Positions 1 through 8,993 are shown, counted from the first letter of the stretch. The stretch is DNA of 64,000 nucleotides from Vibrio marisflavi CECT 7928 (GCF_921294215.1 NZ_CAKLDM010000001.1:930001-994000); one strand, 5' to 3'. Notes: generated by a model from the sequence alone, not told the origin. Made by a program: numbers and translations.

Positions 1-198
1 TTAACGGAAGATGCATGGGGAGTATTACCGGAGCCACTAATACGCCATCATCTGCGTCAACAAAACTTAGCAGTTATTCGCCATACCTATGGGCTAACAC
101 AAGAGGACTACTGCATGTTTACTGCATCGGGTATGCAGGAGCACCCCGGAATGACTTGGCTTGCAGATAAACTCAATGAATTTTTATTTGATTTTTAG
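1..198 (+). CDS. LysR-type transcriptional regulator, C-terminal fragment
   Basis: The frame is open from the first base of the window and stops at TAG 196-198, giving 65 residues of a protein whose start lies outside. The segment WGVLPEPLIRHHL followed by a short strand and a final helix resembles the end of a LysR effector-binding domain, where a gly-x-leu-pro turn leads into the last helices. The DNA-binding part is not visible, so the family call rests on this short stretch alone. No terminator of clear quality follows. The next gene starts about 200 bases downstream and need not belong to the same transcript. Confidence 0.55.
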   Translation, partial: LTEDAWGVLPEPLIRHHLRQQNLAVIRHTYGLTQEDYCMFTASGMQEHPGMTWLADKLNEFLFDF

Positions 199-396
199 AA
201 GCATTTAGGCAAGTTTTCCCTCTTAATATAAGACCGTTCAAAAAACACTCACAGTCAATTTATTTGACACCCGTAATATTTTTATCCCTTTGTTTTTAAA
301 GAGATTAATCAATCTTAGCAACATACCCACATTAAAAGACCAAGATGTCATTTGTATATTTCTACATATACGTAACAATAACAGTGTGTTCCTAAT

Positions 397-1302
397 ATGG
401 TTGATTATATGTGTGCTAAAACAAGCTTAAACGAAAAAAGACTCCTTACTTTTTCAGCACTTGGCGCAGCTGGCTTTGCATTCGGAGGACTCGTTTTAGG
501 TTTACTCGCTAGCTCGATAGTTATCATGTTTGACGGTGTTTACTCATTGGTCAGCCTACTGTTAACATTATTGTCACTAGCGGCTGCTCGATATATTCAA
601 TCTCCAGCGAAAAACCATTTCCCATTTGGTAAAGCAATGCTTGAACCTGTGGTGATTGCCATCAAAGGCGCCGTTATTCTCGTGGTTGTTGGCACTTCAA
701 TATACTCTGCAGTTATCGCAATGTTTAGCGGTGGTCGCCCCGTTGATACATCTTTAGCCACTCTTTTTGGCTTTGTGAGCACATTGGCATGCGGCTACGT
801 ATGGTGGTCAATTAAGCAGAAAAGTAAGCTCTATTCATCAGGACTAATTGAAGCTGAAGTGAAACAATGGAAAATGGATACGTTACTTAGCTTCGTTGTA
901 ATGACAGGGTTTGTGGCAGCATGGCTAATTTCGAAATCTCCTTGGGCTCACCTTTCAGTCTATGCTGACCCAGCAATGATGTTATTGATGGCAGGTTACT
1001 TCATTAAAGTCCCTTTCGACATGCTCAAAGAAGCGTTCAGAGAACTACTAATGATGTCACCGAGCAAAGACTTAGTCCGCACTGTCAACAAAGGTTTAGC
1101 TGATGCCAACAAAGAAACAGAACAACACATTGAACTAGCTGGTGTTACGAAGGTAGGACGCGAACTAAGAGTCAATGTCGATATTCATTCATCAAGCAAG
1201 AACTTAGCTGTCTCTGAGGTAGAAAAAACACGTTCCGCAATCAAACGAAAGTTATCAAAAATTAAGCTAGATCTTCAGCTAACCATGAATATTGCAAGCT
1301 AA
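397..1302 (+). CDS. cation diffusion facilitator (CDF) family transporter, atypical metal site
   Basis: This 301-residue inner-membrane protein has about six hydrophobic segments in residues 15-210 and a soluble C-terminal domain of about 85 residues, the normal CDF plan of metal/proton antiporters. The loop motif HFPFGKAMLEP after the second helix matches the family's HxFGHGKxE region. Compared with E. coli YiiP (site A: Asp, Asp, His, Asp), the second-helix motif here is FDGVYS, keeping the first Asp but with Ser for the second. The fifth-helix motif is QWKMD, with Gln for His. Metal choice may therefore differ or transport may be altered. ATG 397 has no clear ribosome site; ATG 409 in the same frame is an equal candidate. 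A strong terminator follows, so this looks like a single-gene unit. Confidence 0.8.
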   Translation: MVDYMCAKTSLNEKRLLTFSALGAAGFAFGGLVLGLLASSIVIMFDGVYSLVSLLLTLLSLAAARYIQSPAKNHFPFGKAMLEPVVIAIKGAVILVVVGTSIYSAVIAMFSGGRPVDTSLATLFGFVSTLACGYVWWSIKQKSKLYSSGLIEAEVKQWKMDTLLSFVVMTGFVAAWLISKSPWAHLSVYADPAMMLLMAGYFIKVPFDMLKEAFRELLMMSPSKDLVRTVNKGLADANKETEQHIELAGVTKVGRELRVNVDIHSSSKNLAVSEVEKTRSAIKRKLSKIKLDLQLTMNIAS

Positions 1303-1314
1303 TCCCTAAAATGT

Positions 1315-1341
1315 AAAAGCGCTTCACTTGAAGCGCTTTTT
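1315..1341 (+). terminator. rho-independent terminator after the CDF gene
   Basis: AAAAGCGCTTCA and TGAAGCGCTTTT form a 12-bp perfect stem with a 2-base loop, with a T-run on the + strand. It sits 13 bases after the CDF stop codon. A-T symmetry means it could also work on the minus strand. Confidence 0.88.
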
Positions 1342-1688
1342 ACTTGCCCTCCATCTAAGACAATCTCACCAAAAAACAGCCAAACGTAGTGACAGATTTG
1401 TTGCGTTTTTCGATTGTAGTAATTGGCAATATGCGCAACTATACTCTATTAAAACTTCTACACAGATTACATCACACTCTTCATCATCACTTTGTTTTCG
1501 CTCTCTAATAGTTAGAGGCTATAGTAGATATGCAACCCTTCTATATACTTCAAGTTTTATATAACTACAGCATTCACATAACAACACCATATGTGTTGAT
1601 TTTCATAACAAATAAAATCAAGCTAAATCGACTTTTTCGCCAGTAAGACGCCATATCCCGGCAAGGCATTATTTTAAAGGATTGATTG
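1342..1688. other. intergenic region, nothing clear
   Basis: About 350 AT-rich bases lie between the CDF terminator and a small secreted-protein gene. An open frame at 1328-1564 starts inside the terminator hairpin and has no ribosome site or protein-like composition, so I do not call it. The end of the region must hold the promoter of the following gene, but no convincing -35/-10 pair stands out. Confidence 0.6.
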
Positions 1689-2252
1689 ATGAAAAAACTT
1701 GGAACCATTCTAGCTACATTCTTTTTATCTTCCACTGTACACGCAACTGAATATCTAGGGCTTGATTTGGGTGTACAGTCTTTATCAAACACAGAGAAAA
1801 CAATTAAGGACTCTGGAGGGGGGTACAATGATAATTACGGTTATAAAGGATATACAAACCTGCCTATGTTGAAGGTGGTTAGCTTTGATAAGTTCGCTAA
1901 ATATGGAACGGTCAAAGAAGCTTGGCTAAGTTTCACTCCTGAGAAAAAGCTGTACAAAATAGCAGTCACTTGGTCCGACTCCGGAAGTGCGTTTAAGGTG
2001 TTTAAAGATGCATTGGATACAAAATATGGAAACGCAAAACACAGTGGAAGTGGGTTTAATCAAAGTTACCAATACCATGATGGAAAAGTGGATATCGTAC
2101 TAAACCGAAATACCTTTGGCTTTGGTTCCGATCAGTCAACATCACTGTACTACACTTATACTCCAGCTTTATCTGATGTAGAAAAGATGAAAGGGTTGAT
2201 CGACGATCACATTCGCAAGGAGAATGCGAAAAAAGCAAGCGCAGACCTATAG
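1689..2252 (+). CDS. small secreted protein of unknown function
   Basis: This 187-residue protein starts at ATG 1689, preceded by AAAGGA at a good distance; the TTG three bases upstream is less likely. The first 20 residues (MKKLGTILATFFLSSTVHA) form a classical Sec signal peptide with an AxA-type cleavage site, so the product should be periplasmic or secreted. The mature part is rich in Tyr, Lys, Gly and Ser and contains the phrase FKVFKDALDTKYG, suggesting a compact fold of strands plus a C-terminal charged helix. There are no cysteines for disulfides. I do not recognise the family. It appears to be monocistronic. Confidence 0.72.
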   Translation: MKKLGTILATFFLSSTVHATEYLGLDLGVQSLSNTEKTIKDSGGGYNDNYGYKGYTNLPMLKVVSFDKFAKYGTVKEAWLSFTPEKKLYKIAVTWSDSGSAFKVFKDALDTKYGNAKHSGSGFNQSYQYHDGKVDIVLNRNTFGFGSDQSTSLYYTYTPALSDVEKMKGLIDDHIRKENAKKASADL

Positions 2253-2530
2253 CAATAGCCTCGCACACAACGACGATAGTTTATATACTTTAGATGTAGA
2301 GGCGCTAATTTTTCGATACAGAAATTAGTGCTTCTCCTCTTTTATAAATTAGTTCACCCGAGGCTAAACGGCTTAGAAAACATATCACGATATAAAAACT
2401 TCTGATAATAAGCACTATTCAATATGCATATGATGGCTTTACTAAGGCTTTAATAACGATCATTTGAAAGTACTAAAGTTTAATGAACTGCTAATAAGCC
2501 ACTTCAAAACTGATGGATATCAGTTCAAGT

Positions 2531-3639
2531 ATGAAAGGAATTTGCAATGATGTAACTGGCGATAGCTTTAGCTGCCTTTTAGAAAAAGTGAAACTGATTC
2601 TTAGATGAACGTAATAAATTAGACAACGAAACGGAACTTCTCATACTCACACTCTTTCTCCTAGTTTTTATAGGGCTCATTGTTTTCTTAACCATTGGCT
2701 CTTTGTTTGCAAAATTGAATAAGTGTTCCTTTTCGGAGGTTTTTTTGCTCGATCCCGAGTTCGGTTTACACAAACAAGCGTTGTTTTGGATTTCAGTACT
2801 CATTCCTGTTTATCTATTCGTATTTACTGGTCTATGTGTTTGGCGTGATTACTATCTTACTTTTTCTGAACAAGGGTTTGCAGTGTTCTTAAGTATCAGC
2901 AAACTTCCCTTAGGCTTACTTGCTTTGTCCTTACCGCTAGGCGTTTTGGTTACTCGTATACACTCGACTAAACAAACCGCTGAACAAATCAATCAAGCTA
3001 AGACTAACGAAAATAATAGACTTGAAGAGAAAAAAAAAAAGCGAAGAGGACTCCTATAAGGAAAAGCATATATCCCGATCTTTAGATGCTCTTGAGAAAA
3101 TAAAAGCTATAGCTGATCAGGAGCTAGATGCTGTAATTCGAAGCATATCTGGAGGGAAAACCAATATGGGAATCGCTCAAATACAGCTTATAAATACGCT
3201 AGACACTGTATTCATGGCTAACACAGTTGCAAACAAAGAAGTATTTCTGCCTAAGCCATTACCCAACAACTCAATTTCTGTAAAAAGTTGGCCTGTAAAA
3301 GATCTTATTCGTATAGCTAAACTAATTCAAGCAGCAGCTGGAGTTTGTGATAACATTTACATTTACTTAAGTAAAGACAAAGAGATAGGGAACCACCTTC
3401 TAAATGAGCACCTATACCTTATCAATGCATCTTGGTTAAGTTTCAATAAATCTATCGAAGTAATTAACTACTTGCTCCAAAGAGTAATAGCAAATTCATC
3501 AGCTACTTTCGATAATCAATCGAATCACATCTATATTTCCAAACAAGACCATAAAGAAATAGTAACGTTCACAGCAGCTTACGAACAGTGGCAGAAAGAA
3601 GATTGGCGAACATACTTTGGCTTTGATGTTAGACATTGA
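2531..3639 (+). pseudogene. membrane protein gene interrupted by two frame changes
   Basis: Three consecutive frames join into one sensible protein. ATG 2531 opens MKGICNDVTGDSFSCLLEKV and stops at TGA 2606-2608. The frame starting at 2598 continues FLDERNKLDNETELL into a membrane helix and stops at TAA 3057-3059. A third frame carries on from the A-run at 3030-3040 (eleven A) to 3639. Each step needs the reader to skip one base (+1). The joined product of about 368 residues would have three hydrophobic segments (around 2640-2710, 2780-2850 and 2875-2960) and a soluble helical C-terminal part of about 200 residues. The phrase LPLGLLALSLPLGVLVTRIHS recalls a hypothetical membrane family seen across proteobacteria, function unknown to me. 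A true pseudogene, polymerase slippage at the A-run, or sequence error are all possible. Confidence 0.65.
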
Positions 3640-3718
3640 GTTGGCTATTTAATCGAAGGCGACAAAGTGGCGGCGTTCGTCGGATTTAGCCAGCCAAGAC
3701 TCATTTTTTATATACAAT

Positions 3719-3748
3719 AACGCCCCTATCAAAGGGGCGTATTTTTTG
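3719..3748. terminator. terminator between the broken membrane gene and tdh
   Basis: AACGCCCCT and AGGGGCGTT-like arms (ACGCCCCT/AGGGGCGT) form a GC-rich stem with a short loop, followed by ATTTTTT on the + strand. It best fits the + gene ending at 3639 but also lies directly behind tdh on the minus strand, so it is probably shared. Confidence 0.8.
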
Positions 3749-4780
3749 TTATTCCCAGTCTAGGATAACTTTGCCGGAAGCTCCGCTACGCATGACGTCA
3801 AAGCCTTTTTGGAAGTCGTCAATTTTGTAGTGGTGAGTGATGATTGGCGTGAGATCTAAGCCAGATTGGATCAAACTTGCCATCTTGTACCAAGTTTCGA
3901 ACATTTCGCGGCCATAGATACCTTTGATAACTAGGCCTTTGAAAATCACTTGGTTCCAGTCTATGCCCATGTCTGATGGTGGAATACCTAGCAGTGCGAT
4001 TCGACCACCGTGGTTCATCGCTTTTAGCATTGAGCCGAATGCTGACTGGTTACCAGACATTTCTAGACCTACATCGAAGCCTTCCGTCATGCCAAGCTCG
4101 GTCATCACTTCTTCGATATTTTCCTTGGCCACATTGACTGCGCGAGTCACTCCCATTTCTCTAGCAAGGTCTAGTCGGTATTCGTTGACATCTGTAATGA
4201 CCACATGGCGAGCACCAACATGCTTAGCAACAGCCGCGGCCATAATACCAATAGGGCCAGCACCAGTGATTAGAACGTCTTCACCAACAAGGTCAAAAGA
4301 CAATGCTGTGTGAACCGCATTACCAAATGGGTCGAAGATAGATGCAAGATCATCAGAAATCTCTTCTGGGATCTTGAATGCGTTGAATGCTGGAATCACT
4401 AAGTATTCAGAAAAAGCACCAGTGCGGTTTACACCAACACCAATTGTGTTGCGGCATAGGTGTGTACGACCACCGCGACAGTTACGACAGTGCCCACAAG
4501 TGATATGGCCTTCACCAGAAACGCGATCACCAATTTCGAAACCACGTACTTCTTGACCAATCCCAACCACTTCACCTACATATTCATGCCCTACTACCAT
4601 AGGAACAGGAATTGTGTTTTGCGACCATTCATCCCAGTTGTAGATGTGAACATCTGTACCGCAGATTGCTGTCTTCTTAATCTTAATTAGCAGATCATTG
4701 TGGCCAAGCTCAGGCTTGTCCACTTCTGTCATCCAAATGCCTTCTTCAGGCTTTAACTTCGCTAGTGCTTTGATCTTCAT
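3749..4780 (-). CDS. tdh: L-threonine 3-dehydrogenase
   Basis: Zinc-dependent medium-chain dehydrogenase that oxidises L-threonine to 2-amino-3-ketobutyrate with NAD, in the cytoplasm. At 343 residues it is close to the E. coli enzyme (341). The catalytic zinc residues are in view: Cys40 in [10 protein letters not shown] and His65-Glu66 in GHEYVG. Four structural-zinc cysteines lie in [15 protein letters not shown] (about 97-111), and the nucleotide-binding turn is [10 protein letters not shown]. The gene follows kbl with stop and start sharing one base (TAATG), so the two are translationally coupled. The unstable intermediate is passed to Kbl. Identification is secure from the whole sequence. 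Confidence 0.97.
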   Translation of the reverse strand: MKIKALAKLKPEEGIWMTEVDKPELGHNDLLIKIKKTAICGTDVHIYNWDEWSQNTIPVPMVVGHEYVGEVVGIGQEVRGFEIGDRVSGEGHITCGHCRNCRGGRTHLCRNTIGVGVNRTGAFSEYLVIPAFNAFKIPEEISDDLASIFDPFGNAVHTALSFDLVGEDVLITGAGPIGIMAAAVAKHVGARHVVITDVNEYRLDLAREMGVTRAVNVAKENIEEVMTELGMTEGFDVGLEMSGNQSAFGSMLKAMNHGGRIALLGIPPSDMGIDWNQVIFKGLVIKGIYGREMFETWYKMASLIQSGLDLTPIITHHYKIDDFQKGFDVMRSGASGKVILDWE

Positions 4781-5976
4781 TAGTCGATAATCCCCATGTC
4801 ACGACCAACTTCAATAAACGCATCAATCGCTTTGTCTAGTTGCTCGCGGCTGTGAGCTGCTGACATTTGAGTACGGATACGAGCTTGACCTTTTGGCACT
4901 ACTGGAAAAGAGAAGCCGATAACGTAAATGCCTTTTTCAAGTGCACGTTCAGCGAACTCTGCAGCAACTTTTGCATCTCCTAACATGATAGGAATAATCG
5001 CATGATCTGCACCCGCCATTGTGAAGCCAGCGTTTGTCATACGGGTACGGAAGTGGTTCGCGTTTTCCCATAAGTGCTTACGCAGGTCGCCACTTTCTTG
5101 TAGCAAGTCAAGTACACGAATTGACGCATTCACAATTGCTGGAGCAACTGAGTTAGAGAATAGGTATGGACGAGAGCGTTGACGTAGCCAGTCGATCACT
5201 TCTTTCTTACCAGAAGTGTAACCGCCTGAAGCACCACCCATTGCTTTGCCTAACGTACCTGTAATGATGTCGATACGGTCAACAACATTGTGGAACTCAT
5301 GCGTACCAGCACCGGTTTCACCCATGAAGCCAACAGCGTGTGAATCGTCAACCATCACAAGCGCACCATATTTGTCAGCCAAATCACAAATCGCAGGCAG
5401 GTTAGCGACAACACCATCCATTGAGAATACGCCGTCAGTTACGATTAGCGTATTGCGTGCGCCAGCTTCTTTTGCAGCAATAAGTTGCTGCTCTAGCTCT
5501 TCCATGTTGTTGTTCGAGTAGCGGAAACGCATTGCTTTACAAAGGCGAACGCCATCAATAATAGAAGCATGGTTCAATGCATCAGAGATTATTGCATCTT
5601 CTTTGCCTAGGATGGTTTCAAATAGGCCAGTGTTAGCGTCAAAGCAAGAAGTGTAAAGAATCGTATCTTCTTTACCTAAGAACTTAGAAAGCTTTTGCTC
5701 AAGCTCTTTATGAATATCTTGAGTACCACAGATAAAACGTACTGAAGCCATGCCAAATCCATGCTCTTCCATCCCTTTCTTACCAGCTTCGATAAGTTCT
5801 GGGTGGTTTGCCAAACCTAAGTAGTTATTTGCGCAAAAGTTCAGTACTTCTTGGCCTGTAGAGATAGATACGCTCGCTTGCTGCTGAGAGGTAATCACAC
5901 GCTCAGATTTGTACAAACCTTCTGCTTTCACTTCTTCGATTTGATTTTGAATTTGCTCATAGAATGAAGATGACAT
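4780..5976 (-). CDS. kbl: glycine C-acetyltransferase (2-amino-3-ketobutyrate CoA ligase)
   Basis: PLP enzyme of the alpha-oxoamine synthase family; it cleaves 2-amino-3-ketobutyrate with CoA to glycine and acetyl-CoA. At 398 residues it matches the usual length. The cofactor lysine is seen in [15 protein letters not shown], and [10 protein letters not shown] and VDDSHAVG are typical cofactor-pocket motifs. I place the start at ATG 5976 because AAGGA stands seven bases upstream; the TTG six bases earlier overlaps that site. It is the first gene of the kbl-tdh operon, a two-step threonine degradation pathway. The divergent LysR gene at 6299 is a plausible regulator, but that is inferred from position only. 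Confidence 0.97.
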   Translation of the reverse strand: MSSSFYEQIQNQIEEVKAEGLYKSERVITSQQQASVSISTGQEVLNFCANNYLGLANHPELIEAGKKGMEEHGFGMASVRFICGTQDIHKELEQKLSKFLGKEDTILYTSCFDANTGLFETILGKEDAIISDALNHASIIDGVRLCKAMRFRYSNNNMEELEQQLIAAKEAGARNTLIVTDGVFSMDGVVANLPAICDLADKYGALVMVDDSHAVGFMGETGAGTHEFHNVVDRIDIITGTLGKAMGGASGGYTSGKKEVIDWLRQRSRPYLFSNSVAPAIVNASIRVLDLLQESGDLRKHLWENANHFRTRMTNAGFTMAGADHAIIPIMLGDAKVAAEFAERALEKGIYVIGFSFPVVPKGQARIRTQMSAAHSREQLDKAIDAFIEVGRDMGIID

Positions 5977-6298
5977 ACTCAATTCCTTGCTTATTGTAAT
6001 CTGTGGACATCAGGCTCTGCCAAAGGTCACAGGTAGGGTTTATTTGGACCTAGTGTAATCGAATCTAGTTTGTGGCATTATCCCTTAAGATGGAAAAACA
6101 TTAATGAATGCTAGGCACAAATGAATCGGTTTTACATAATGGCATTTATATCCATAAATTACAGAAACTTAAGCTCAAAAAATAAAACCCCACACTTGTA
6201 CGACTGAATGGATTTACGTCACATTTTTAAATATTGATGGTTCTAGCCGTCAATACAGAGATAATCATAACCTTACTTTATAGCTTCAGGTGACATTT
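5977..6298. other. divergent promoter region between kbl and a LysR gene
   Basis: About 320 bases hold the promoters of kbl (minus) and of the LysR gene (plus). LysR regulators often act from such shared regions on T-N11-A sites, but I see no single convincing site. A weak repeat AGGTC/GACCT spans about 6026-6053. No open frame of note. Confidence 0.55.
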
Positions 6299-7237
6299 AT
6301 GCCCAATACTAAATTGGTTTCGCTGCTACCCGATTTGGCAAGCTTTATCTTAGTTGTCAATGAAGGTAGCTTTACCGCAGCTGCAAAAAAGTTGGACGTC
6401 ACGCCATCTGCTTTAAGCAAACTGATCACCCGATTAGAAAATGCCCTCTCAGTAAAGTTACTCGAACGTACTACTCGCAAGCTGAACATCACTCAAGCCG
6501 GACAAAGAGTGTATGACCAGGCAAATATCATGCTCAACGCTGCGCAGCAAGCTATCGAAGTATCCAAACAGGATCATACCGAGCCATCGGGCACCATTTC
6601 TATCGCCGCACCGGAGGCCTTTCTTCATTCGGTTTTGCAGCCTCTAATCACCCCTTTCTTACGCCTTTACCCAGAAATATCGTTAAAAGTAAGAGCTGTT
6701 GACGGCGATATTCATGTACTCAAAGAAGATATCGATATAGCTTTTAAGCTGACAGATAAACCAGATGAAAACTTGGTATTGAAAGAAATTGGCAAAACAG
6801 ATTTAGTATTATGTGCGAGCCCAGACTATCTAAAACTGCGTGGAACTCCTTCTCGCCCTATTGATCTTGTCGAACATGATTGCCTATACCTTGGCGAAAC
6901 ATCTAACGACAATACGTGGGACTTTCTGAAAGACGATGAGTTTCATACTGTGGTCGTATCCGGATGCTTTGCAGTTAACCAATCACAAATGCGTTTACAA
7001 GGTGTAAAAGAAGGTCTTGGGATCGGTATTTTTCATGATTTTGTTGTGACTGAGTCACTGAAGGATAAGACGGTAGTTAGAGTCTTGCCCGATTGGACCA
7101 TCAAGAGCAACTACCATGGTGGCGTTGCTATGCAATACGCTCAAACCAAGTACATGCCAGCCAGATTAAGGGTTTTTATCGATTACATGCACCAGCAGTT
7201 AACCAATCAATTCACTACTCTAACTACGCAAGGATAA
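6299..7237 (+). CDS. LysR family transcriptional regulator
   Basis: 312-residue regulator with an N-terminal winged helix-turn-helix (about residues 8-67: FTAAAKKLDVTPSALSKLIT is the recognition region) and a periplasmic-binding-like effector domain from about residue 90. The phrase SGTISIAAPEAFLHSVLQP begins the effector domain, as in the CrgA/DmlR-type branch of LysR proteins. The start is ATG 6299 with AGG eight bases upstream; GTG 6290 overlaps that site. It is divergent from kbl-tdh and is followed after two bases by the VOC gene, with which it probably forms an operon. Its effector is unknown. Confidence 0.88.
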   Translation: MPNTKLVSLLPDLASFILVVNEGSFTAAAKKLDVTPSALSKLITRLENALSVKLLERTTRKLNITQAGQRVYDQANIMLNAAQQAIEVSKQDHTEPSGTISIAAPEAFLHSVLQPLITPFLRLYPEISLKVRAVDGDIHVLKEDIDIAFKLTDKPDENLVLKEIGKTDLVLCASPDYLKLRGTPSRPIDLVEHDCLYLGETSNDNTWDFLKDDEFHTVVVSGCFAVNQSQMRLQGVKEGLGIGIFHDFVVTESLKDKTVVRVLPDWTIKSNYHGGVAMQYAQTKYMPARLRVFIDYMHQQLTNQFTTLTTQG

Positions 7238-7239
7238 TC

Positions 7240-7623
7240 ATGTTTGAACGTATCCACCATGTCGCGATCATTTGTTCTGACTACCAAAAGTCTAAGCATT
7301 TCTACACCCAAGTATTAGGTTTCAAAATAATTGCGGAAAACTTTCGAGCCGAGCGCAATTCTTACAAACTTGACCTCGCCCTACCCGATGGCTCGCAAAT
7401 CGAGCTATTTAGCTTCCCAAACCCACCTGCTCGCCCTAGTTCTCCCGAAGCTCAAGGATTGAGGCACTTAGCTCTACAAGTTAAAGATGTAGAGAAAACA
7501 AAAACTGAACTAGAGGATAAAGGCTTAGAAGTGGAGCCAATTCGTATCGATGAGTTTACTGGTAAATCTTTTACTTTTTTTAAAGACCCTGATGGGCTGC
7601 CATTGGAAATCTATGGTCAATAA
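7240..7623 (+). CDS. yaeR: VOC family protein, YaeR/GloA2-like
   Basis: 127-residue protein of the vicinal oxygen chelate fold, very like E. coli YaeR: HHVAIICSDY at the start, RAERNSYKLDLAL and IELFSFPNPPARPS in the middle, GLRHLALQV opening the second beta-alpha-beta repeat, and FFKDPDGLPLEIY at the end. His and Glu residues in these motifs are the expected metal ligands. Family members include glyoxalase I and dioxygenases; the reaction of YaeR-type proteins is not established, so a role in detoxifying small carbonyl compounds is only a guess. ATG 7240 lies two bases after the LysR stop codon with AAGGA just upstream, so the genes are co-transcribed. Confidence 0.9.
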   Translation: MFERIHHVAIICSDYQKSKHFYTQVLGFKIIAENFRAERNSYKLDLALPDGSQIELFSFPNPPARPSSPEAQGLRHLALQVKDVEKTKTELEDKGLEVEPIRIDEFTGKSFTFFKDPDGLPLEIYGQ

Positions 7624-7648
7624 CAAAGCATTGGTATCAGCTAAAACT

Positions 7649-7678
7649 TGTGCCCACTCTAAATGGGCACATTCTTTT
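7649..7678. terminator. terminator between yaeR-like gene and cybC
   Basis: TGTGCCCA and TGGGCACA form an 8-bp perfect stem with a 7-base loop, followed by TTCTTTT on the + strand. It lies between two convergent genes and may end both transcripts. Confidence 0.82.
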
Positions 7679-7685
7679 ACCTAGT

Positions 7686-8072
7686 TTAGCCAAAAATCTT
7701 CTGCCAAATACTCGGGTTGCGACGTTTATGGTAATCCACTCGAAGCTCGTCCACTTGCCTAAGTGCCGACTGTGCACCAGCAAAATCATTGTCATCAATG
7801 TTTGACTGCACTTTATCTAACGCTAAGCTAAGCTTTGCAAAACCTTCTAAGTAAAGTGCTTGTTTTTCTTTCGGATAGTTTCCAGATTCGCTTACCACAA
7901 TTAGCTCACGCAAATTCTCAACGGGTAGTTTCATTTCACCAATGCTCTTTGCTTGAGCTGCTTGCTTAAACTCAAACTTCATTTTTTTCATAGTCGCAGA
8001 AAGGTCAACCTCTTGTGCTTGAACAGCAAACGACATGATCAGCGTAAATAGCAAAAAAGTGAATTTTTTCAT
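7686..8072 (-). CDS. cybC: soluble cytochrome b562
   Basis: 128 residues: a Sec signal peptide (about 1-19, ending AVQA) and a mature four-helix bundle of about 108 residues. Cytochrome b562 binds one heme through an N-terminal Met and a C-terminal His. Both are present, as Met28 in DLSATMKK (Met7 of the E. coli mature protein) and His115 in VDYHKRR (His102). The C-terminus WQKIFG extends slightly beyond E. coli CybC. It would act as a periplasmic electron carrier; its partner is not known in general. It is divergent from a membrane cytochrome b561 gene, which suggests the two could exchange electrons, although this is inference. Confidence 0.85.
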   Translation of the reverse strand: MKKFTFLLFTLIMSFAVQAQEVDLSATMKKMKFEFKQAAQAKSIGEMKLPVENLRELIVVSESGNYPKEKQALYLEGFAKLSLALDKVQSNIDDNDFAGAQSALRQVDELRVDYHKRRNPSIWQKIFG

Positions 8073-8173
8073 CTTCGGTACAGTCCATGTTAATTGACAG
8101 AAGCGGCTAGTCTAACTTCAAATCATTTGGCAGAGAGACTAAAAAACTGTTACTAGTTATATTCGAACCCACT

Positions 8174-8190
8174 CTTAAGTCTTCCTTAAG
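8174..8190 (+). promoter_or_regulatory. PmrA-type direct repeat in the cybC/b561 promoter region
   Basis: CTTAAG, five bases, CTTAAG. This is the spacing and sequence of the PmrA/BasR box (YTTAAK-N5-YTTAAK) bound by OmpR-family response regulators. It ends 50 bases before the cytochrome b561 start codon, where it could overlap the -35 position. Response regulators related to PmrA (QseB, CarR/VprA in vibrios) are candidates. Confidence 0.5.
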
Positions 8191-8239
8191 TTTTCTCATT
8201 TACCTTGTACAGAACAATACAAGTAAGGAGAGGCAACCA

Positions 8240-8776
8240 ATGGCTCAAGTACACAAATGGGATATTCTCGTCAAACTAACACACTGGACAGTAGCAGTAC
8301 TTTTCTTAAGCAACTATTTTTTGACGGAGGAAGGCAGCCTGATCCACCAATGGGTAGGTTATGGCGTCGCGGCTGCAGTGGTTGTACGGCTGATGTGGGG
8401 CCTAATCGCACGTTCACCTTCTAGGCTAAGTGCTTTCAAACCCTCTATTCCTTCAGCTATATCTCACGTCAAAGAAGTCTTTTCCACCAAAAAAGATGAC
8501 CATGTCGGCCACAACCCTGCTGGGGCAATAATGATCTGGCTAATGTGGACTTTATTACTCGGCACTGCCTTCACTGGATGGTCAATTGAACAAAACTTGT
8601 TTGGTGCCAAAGACATATTCGAAAGCGTTCACGAAGTGTTGGCAAATTTGACTATGATCGCAGTAGGAATCCACGTAAGTGCAATAATCCTGATGACAAA
8701 ATTAACCAAAAAGCCATACCTATCAGGCATGACACTGTGGCAAAGAAAAACTGACAAATCGCTGAATAAAGTTTAA
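8240..8776 (+). CDS. membrane cytochrome b561 family protein
   Basis: 178-residue inner-membrane protein with four hydrophobic segments (about 12-27, 36-54, 92-112 and 135-155), the size and plan of the bacterial cytochrome b561 / hydrogenase-type b subunits. Histidines suited to bind two hemes occur in VKLTHWTV, SLIHQWVG, ESVHEVLA and VGIHVSAI. The signature VRLMWGLI after the second helix is typical. Such proteins move electrons between quinol and periplasmic or membrane partners. The start has an excellent ribosome site (AAGGAGAGG). It is divergent from cybC and is followed by a short 50-residue gene. Confidence 0.85.
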   Translation: MAQVHKWDILVKLTHWTVAVLFLSNYFLTEEGSLIHQWVGYGVAAAVVVRLMWGLIARSPSRLSAFKPSIPSAISHVKEVFSTKKDDHVGHNPAGAIMIWLMWTLLLGTAFTGWSIEQNLFGAKDIFESVHEVLANLTMIAVGIHVSAIILMTKLTKKPYLSGMTLWQRKTDKSLNKV

Positions 8777-8840
8777 CCAAACTGTAACCGTAACGGATTT
8801 AAATTAGCTCGTGAAACGTTGAAATTTGTGGAGGCCCATC

Positions 8841-8993
8841 ATGCATATTGACGCTCTAATCACTGACGCTCTGGTTCAAACATACACTACTGGAAGATAT
8901 GGAAAAGCTCGATATATGAAGCCAATACAAACTTCCAGTAAAAGTGATAAACAGCAAACAAACTCAAGTTCTCTTTCCTCAAAAAGAAGATAA
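8841..8993 (+). CDS. short basic protein of 50 residues, unknown
   Basis: An open frame begins at ATG 8841, preceded by TGGAGG at six bases, one of the better ribosome sites in the window, and ends at TAA 8991-8993. A good terminator begins 12 bases later. The product starts MHIDALITDALVQTYTTGRY and ends in a Ser/Lys/Arg-rich tail, with no membrane segment or cysteine. Ribosome site plus terminator argue for a real gene, possibly co-transcribed with the cytochrome b561 gene 64 bases upstream. I do not recognise a family. Confidence 0.6.
   Translation: MHIDALITDALVQTYTTGRYGKARYMKPIQTSSKSDKQQTNSSSLSSKRR

Noticed and set aside
1328-1564. 78-residue open frame
   Set aside because: Starts within a terminator hairpin, has no ribosome site and an implausible composition.
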